Source: Terriglobia bacterium (GTDB lineage Bacteria > Acidobacteriota > Terriglobia > Bryobacterales > Bryobacteraceae). From it: DNA of 36,047 nucleotides. The position numbers and the translations under genes are program-made. Shown here in pieces: positions 32,505 through 36,047 of the stretch. Below the pieces are notes generated by a model, which searched no databases, was not told where the DNA came from, and was given only the letters and a program-made list of their open reading frames with translations. Location: contig JAIQFE010000042.1 of NCBI GenBank assembly GCA_020073445.1, forward strand, positions 1-36,047. The letters run 5' to 3'. The number at the start of each line of letters is the position of its first letter. The first letter of the stretch is position 1.

Positions 32505-32523
32505 AGTATAGGCGCACTATGAT
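32505..32523. promoter_or_regulatory. Back-to-back -10 elements of the divergent leaderless pair
   Basis: TATACT (minus strand, 32510-32505) and TATGAT (plus strand, 32518-32523) each stand 6 nt before the start codon of their gene (ATG 32498 and TTG 32530). Clear -35 boxes are absent; on the minus strand TTCAAG is about 18 bp away. Confidence 0.45.
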
Positions 32524-32529
32524 AGGACC

Positions 32530-33984
32530 TTGAAATCGATCCGAATCGCGTTGCTTTCTGTCGCGGCGATCACGGCCGCGATCGTCGCATCACGGATGCT
32601 GTTCGGTCCGTTTCGGTTCGGCCCCCTGTCGGTCACGACGCCGCTCAATCCCGAGGGATTCTTCGGCTTGGCCGTAACCCTCCTGCTGCTCACGCAAATG
32701 ACCACGAATCCCCCGATGTCGAAATGGAACCGGAGCAGCGCAGTCCTGGCGGCGCTGGGTGTTACAGTCATCAGCCTGATCGCGCTGCGCAGAGCGCTTG
32801 GGATTTACTTTCTCTCCGACGACTTCATCCTTGTGAGGATCGGCCAGGGATGGACCGCGGCTGCGTTCTGGTATACGATCACACACGGCGGCGGCGATGG
32901 CTTCTTCCGGCCCCTCGGTTACGTCGCCTTTGCACTGAATGCCCGTTTCGGCGGCAGCAACCCCTTCTTGTGGCACGTCTCGTCTCTGGCGATCCACAGT
33001 GCGAATGCCGTGTTGGTGCTGTTCATGGCCCGGCGGCTAGGAGCGTCGGCCTTCGCTGCCGGATTCGCGGGGGCTCTGTTCGCGGTTCATGGGATTCATC
33101 CCGAAGCCGCGGTCTGGATCGCCGGAAGGTTCGACCTGGTGGCGACGTTTTTTCTGTTGTGCGGGCTTCTGCTGTTAACGAAGACGTCCGAAGGCGGCCA
33201 TATTGCGACGCACGTCATTGTGCTTCACGTGACGGCACTCACGTGTTTCGGAGTGGCGGCGCTTAGCAAGGAATCGGCGTTCATTTTTCCTCTCCTTGTT
33301 ATCGGATACACGCTCGCGAAACGACGGCCGCTCAGATCGACTGCTCCGTATTTCCTGCTCGCGGCAGTCTTGTTCGCTTATCGGTGGAGCCTGTTCGGAG
33401 GGATCGGCGGCTATATCGATCCCGCCACAGGACGCCCAACGGCACTCTCGCTCGGATTTGGGTCGACGATCAAGGCAGTGGCCGTGCGGCTCTGGACGTC
33501 GCTCTATTTCCCGCTGAACTGGAGCACCGATCCGTCTCTGCCCCTGGCTTTGCTCGCTGTGGCTTATCTCGCCGCGCTAGTCTGGCTGGCCTTGCGAGCG
33601 AATCCATCGCGGCTCGTGTTTCCAGTGGCGGCGGGAATTCTCGTCTCGGTGATCCCCGTGTTGTCGCTATTGGCCGGTTCGCCGACGCTAGCGGGATCGC
33701 GGGTTTTGTATCTGCCCTCAGTATGGTTCGCGATTTTGCTTGCCTTGGCGGTGGACGGCGCGCCGGGACGCGTTCGATACGCCACAGCGGCCGTCATTCT
33801 CCTGTTTCAAGTCGCGGCGCTGCAGCACAATCTTGGTTTCTGGGAGGCGGCGTCGGCGCAAGTGAAGGCGGCGTGCGCGACGGGCGCTCCCACGCTCCCG
33901 GCCGCGATTGACGGGGTCCCGGCGCTCGCCAACGGCAGACCGGAATGTATCGAAATCGCACGCAAAGAATCCAGCCAGCCGTGA
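32530..33984 (+). CDS. GT-C type membrane glycosyltransferase-like protein
   Basis: A 484-aa multi-pass protein with about ten hydrophobic helices. Hallmarks of GT-C enzymes are seen: an extracytoplasmic-loop diacid YFLSDDF (Asp97-98), FFRPLGYVAFALNARFGGSNPFLWHVSSLAIH, and the HPEAAVWIAGRFDLVATFFLL segment (190-209) known from TMTC-like and DUF1736-linked proteins. It would move a sugar from a lipid carrier to an external acceptor. The start is uncertain: TTG 32530 gives full homology, with ATG at 32596 or later possible. TATGAT 6 nt before TTG supports the TTG. The GT2 gene follows 69 bp later. Confidence 0.75.
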   Translation: MKSIRIALLSVAAITAAIVASRMLFGPFRFGPLSVTTPLNPEGFFGLAVTLLLLTQMTTNPPMSKWNRSSAVLAALGVTVISLIALRRALGIYFLSDDFILVRIGQGWTAAAFWYTITHGGGDGFFRPLGYVAFALNARFGGSNPFLWHVSSLAIHSANAVLVLFMARRLGASAFAAGFAGALFAVHGIHPEAAVWIAGRFDLVATFFLLCGLLLLTKTSEGGHIATHVIVLHVTALTCFGVAALSKESAFIFPLLVIGYTLAKRRPLRSTAPYFLLAAVLFAYRWSLFGGIGGYIDPATGRPTALSLGFGSTIKAVAVRLWTSLYFPLNWSTDPSLPLALLAVAYLAALVWLALRANPSRLVFPVAAGILVSVIPVLSLLAGSPTLAGSRVLYLPSVWFAILLALAVDGAPGRVRYATAAVILLFQVAALQHNLGFWEAASAQVKAACATGAPTLPAAIDGVPALANGRPECIEIARKESSQP

Positions 33985-34053
33985 TATCATCGCGGAAAGC
34001 GCATGCCAAATACGCCGGACGGGCTGGGGCCAAACGGATGTGGAGAAGCATGA

Positions 34054-35157
34054 GTGCTTAGCAGTCCGTGGATGGCTGTGGCCCTCCAGTTTTTGACGCC
34101 GAGCATAACGGCGGCGTTGGTCTTCGCGCTGGTGACATCGGTCTTGTTCTACCAGGCGCGGCGAAATTATTCGCGTGTTCCGCGGCTGCCGCGGGTTCCG
34201 CCGGGTAAGACGCCTCCCGATTGCATGGTGGTGATCCCGGCTCGCAATGAACAAGGCGTGATCGCGGGCGCGGTCAAGAGCTTTCCTCCCGACACCGTGA
34301 TCGTGGTGGACGACGGATCCACGGATAGGACCGCCGATGAAGCGCGCGAAGCCGGAGCGGGTGTTCTGGAGCCTCCGCCGATCAAGGGAGCCTTGGGGAA
34401 AGCGAACGCCTGTATCGCGGGCGCGCGCATCCTGACCTCGCGCTGGATTCTGTTCGCGGATGCCGATACTCGTTACCAGCCGGGGTTCCTGGAGTCGGCG
34501 ATCGAGGGCGCCTATCATTCGGAGCTGTTTTTTCTTTCGGTGCATCTCACGCCGCGGGCCGAAAGCTTAAGCGAGCACTTGCTCGAACCGTATACAGAAG
34601 CCTTGCTATTCAGCAGCTCTACCCTCCAGCGGGAGCCGGCTCTTCTGTTCGAAGGCAAGTGCATCCTGGCGCTCCGGGAAGCCTACGAGTTTATCGGCGG
34701 CCACACGGCGATCGCGAAATTTCTGGCCGAAGATTTCCATCTTGGCATGCTGGCGCGCAGACACAAGATGGGAATCGCGGTGGTGCGGGCCGCGGGACTG
34801 GGCCACGCGCGCACCTACGCCGGCTGGAAGGGGGCATGGCGATGGATCGAACGAAAAACATTCCGCTTCATCCATATGGAGCCGCGGATCACCGTGAAGA
34901 TCCTGCTGACCGCCTCGATCGCCGCTCTGTGGCTTCCGTTGGGGGCTTGGCTGTGGTTCGCAGGGTATCGGATTGGTCCGTTCCTGTTGCCGGTCCTCGT
35001 GATGCTGCAACTCCGGCCGTGGTACGGAAACCGGTTGCGCTGCCTGCTCGCGCCCGTGGCGGTCTATGCCGCGATTCCGTTCCTGCTGCACGGCCTGACT
35101 ACCGCGTTTTTCGGGAAGCAAATAGTATGGAAAGGTAGAAAGGTCACACCGGCTTAA
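34054..35157 (+). CDS. Family 2 glycosyltransferase, membrane-anchored
   Basis: A 367-aa protein with an N-terminal TM helix (about 14-32), a GT-A domain, and three C-terminal TM segments. GT2 motifs: VVIPARNEQ (59-67), VDDGSTD (85-91), GKANA, ADADT (135-139), EDFHLG (226-231) and the WRWIERK element in place of QxxRW. It resembles hopanoid/carotenoid-type and ceramide-type GT2 enzymes. The GTG at 34054 is supported by GGAG 8 nt upstream; ATG 34072 is the alternative. Follows the GT-C gene, so the two probably build one glycan or glycolipid. Directly abuts the response regulator. Confidence 0.87.
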   Translation: MLSSPWMAVALQFLTPSITAALVFALVTSVLFYQARRNYSRVPRLPRVPPGKTPPDCMVVIPARNEQGVIAGAVKSFPPDTVIVVDDGSTDRTADEAREAGAGVLEPPPIKGALGKANACIAGARILTSRWILFADADTRYQPGFLESAIEGAYHSELFFLSVHLTPRAESLSEHLLEPYTEALLFSSSTLQREPALLFEGKCILALREAYEFIGGHTAIAKFLAEDFHLGMLARRHKMGIAVVRAAGLGHARTYAGWKGAWRWIERKTFRFIHMEPRITVKILLTASIAALWLPLGAWLWFAGYRIGPFLLPVLVMLQLRPWYGNRLRCLLAPVAVYAAIPFLLHGLTTAFFGKQIVWKGRKVTPA

Positions 35158-35781
35158 GTGTTGGAGACAACCGCACAGACTCTGGCCGATATCGCCATCC
35201 TGGACGACGATCTCGACTTTCGCACCTACCTTGAGGATTTTCTGAAGGACGAACGCGCCTACACGGTGCGCACCTTCGGCAACGCGACCGAGTTTTTCGC
35301 CGGCTGCGAAGAGCGCCTGCCGGACATCGTGCTGCTGGACATGAAGATGGGAGACGTGACCGGCGACAAGGTCCTGGAGCAGTTGCTGGCGCGCTGGCCC
35401 GGACTGTGCGTGATCGTGATCACGGGATACCCTTCGCTCGAAGACATGCGAGCGACGTTCAAGCTAAAAGTGTTCGACTATCTTTCGAAGCCGTTTTCGC
35501 TGGCGCAATTGCGGCAGGTATTGAAGAACGCCATCGAGGCGTTCGGGCTGGGACAAACGGCTCAGGACCGGCTGCGGGAGCGGCTGGGACATGCAATCAA
35601 GCTGATGCGCGTCGCGCGGGACTGGTCGCTGAAGGAGCTGGCGGCCGAGACCAAGCTCAGCGTCTCGCAGATCAGCGCCATCGAGCGCGGAACGAATCTC
35701 CCGAGCATCGAAAGCTTCCTGGCGATTTGCCGGGCGTTTGAGAAGAAGCCGTCGGAAGTGCTGGGGTCGATCGATTTTTGA
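35158..35781 (+). CDS. Response regulator with C-terminal XRE-type HTH
   Basis: A 207-aa protein beginning at GTG 35158, the base after the glycosyltransferase stop. The REC domain (about 10-128) has acidic Asp16-18, phosphoacceptor Asp61 (VLLDMKMGD), Thr89 and Lys111 (YLSKPFS). Instead of the usual OmpR/NarL/Fis output, residues 143-204 are a lambda-repressor/XRE helix-turn-helix (IKLMRVARDWSLKELAAETKLSVSQISAIERGTNLPSIESFLAICRAFEKKPSEVL). No histidine kinase is in the window. The REC-XRE fusion is uncommon. Cotranscription with the glycosyltransferase genes suggests control of that surface-glycan locus or of its own operon. Confidence 0.9.
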   Translation: MLETTAQTLADIAILDDDLDFRTYLEDFLKDERAYTVRTFGNATEFFAGCEERLPDIVLLDMKMGDVTGDKVLEQLLARWPGLCVIVITGYPSLEDMRATFKLKVFDYLSKPFSLAQLRQVLKNAIEAFGLGQTAQDRLRERLGHAIKLMRVARDWSLKELAAETKLSVSQISAIERGTNLPSIESFLAICRAFEKKPSEVLGSIDF

Positions 35782-35794
35782 GGAGCGGACTGTA

Positions 35795-35812
35795 GTGAGT
35801 CAGTTGACTCAC
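35795..35812. repeat. 18-bp palindrome after the response regulator
   Basis: GTGAGTCA-GT-TGACTCAC, perfect 8-bp arms and 2-nt centre, 14 bp after the stop. No T-run, so more likely an operator or mobile-element end than a terminator. Confidence 0.5.
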
Positions 35813-35868
35813 AGTTCCTGAAAAACCGACCTTCACCGCCAGCTAACCATAACGCCGGATTGAACTAA

Positions 35869-35881
35869 GCCGCTTCGCGGC
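35869..35881. repeat. GC-rich hairpin upstream of the integrase
   Basis: GCCGC-TTC-GCGGC, perfect 5-bp stem, 52 bp before the recombinase start. It is probably part of the element that carries the integrase, or its 5' UTR. Confidence 0.35.
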
Positions 35882-35932
35882 GGAACGGTAAGCGGGACGT
35901 TTTGTCTATCGTGGATCGCGGAAGGAGATTCC

Positions 35933-36047
35933 GTGACCCAACTTCGCAAGCGAATGCAGGAGGAGTTGCAGCGACGCAACTACTCCGAGTCCACCACTGT
36001 CTGCTACCTGCGGCAGATCACCGAGTTCGCCAAGCACTTCAAGCGCA
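35933..36047 (+). CDS. Tyrosine recombinase/integrase, N-terminal fragment (runs off the window)
   Basis: Only the first 38 codons are present. GTG start with GGAAGGAG 5 nt upstream. The sequence (VTQLRKRMQEELQRRNYSESTTVCYLRQITEFAKHF) is the SAM-like N-terminal domain of phage-type integrases and of the site-specific recombinases that accompany IS91-like elements in Acidobacteria. Marks the edge of a mobile element to the right. Catalytic part is outside the window. Confidence 0.8.
   Translation, partial: MTQLRKRMQEELQRRNYSESTTVCYLRQITEFAKHFKR

Noticed and set aside
1-36047. CRISPR array or phage structural genes
   Set aside because: No regularly spaced short repeats and no cas or capsid/tail genes were seen; the only mobile signals are recombinase fragments and the repeats listed.

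Overview
The window looks like a GC-rich soil Acidobacteriota chromosome of the Bryobacterales/Solibacter type. I infer this from the two very large Ser/Thr kinases with the characteristic N-terminal leader domain, the exported 'PDFSGTW' family protein, a DUF6152 protein, secreted tannase-like and esterase enzymes, and a mobile-element-rich background. No rRNA or tRNA gene is visible, so the taxonomy is inference only.

Layout. 1-2841: a long nested hairpin at the left edge, a DUF4197 lipid-free exported protein (-), and mscL (+) overlapping a DUF481 beta-barrel gene that carries a C-terminal frameshift. 2842-10740: two Ser/Thr kinases on the minus strand (kinase-ATPase-TPR, and kinase-TM-beta-propeller), flanked by two inverted copies of a 46-47 bp repeat. 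10741-13190: an accessory patch with a small hypothetical gene, a truncated serine recombinase, an orphan coding fragment, and a ParDE-type toxin-antitoxin cassette with its own promoter/operator, bracketed by direct repeats exactly 700 bp apart. 13206-19155: a secreted alpha/beta hydrolase, a DUF6065-like protein, a flavin reductase-like protein, a minus-strand run of an APH-like kinase, an exported VOC protein and an exported hypothetical, then a LysR regulator. 19304-21852: a tannase/feruloyl esterase and a second secreted esterase in one operon.

22174-31093 (minus strand) is the most interesting part: a tightly packed, mostly overlapping gene cluster that encodes a complete porin-cytochrome extracellular electron transfer conduit. 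In transcription order it has a DUF6152 protein, a 69-aa membrane protein, a decaheme OmcA/MtrC-family surface cytochrome, a decaheme MtrA/DmsE-family periplasmic cytochrome, an MtrB/PioB-family outer-membrane barrel, a protein of four tandem monoheme cytochrome c domains, a membrane NapC/NirT-like hexaheme cytochrome, and a small Tat-signal protein. About 30 haem-binding motifs can be counted. Electrons could pass from quinol (NapC-like) through the tetra-domain cytochrome and MtrA-in-MtrB to MtrC outside the cell, or the reverse.

31262-36047: a FliA/WhiG-type sigma factor (-), an EthD protein (-) and a divergent GT-C membrane protein (+) with apparently leaderless starts only 31 bp apart, a GT2 glycosyltransferase followed directly by a REC-XRE response regulator, a palindrome, and the first 38 codons of a tyrosine recombinase running off the right edge.
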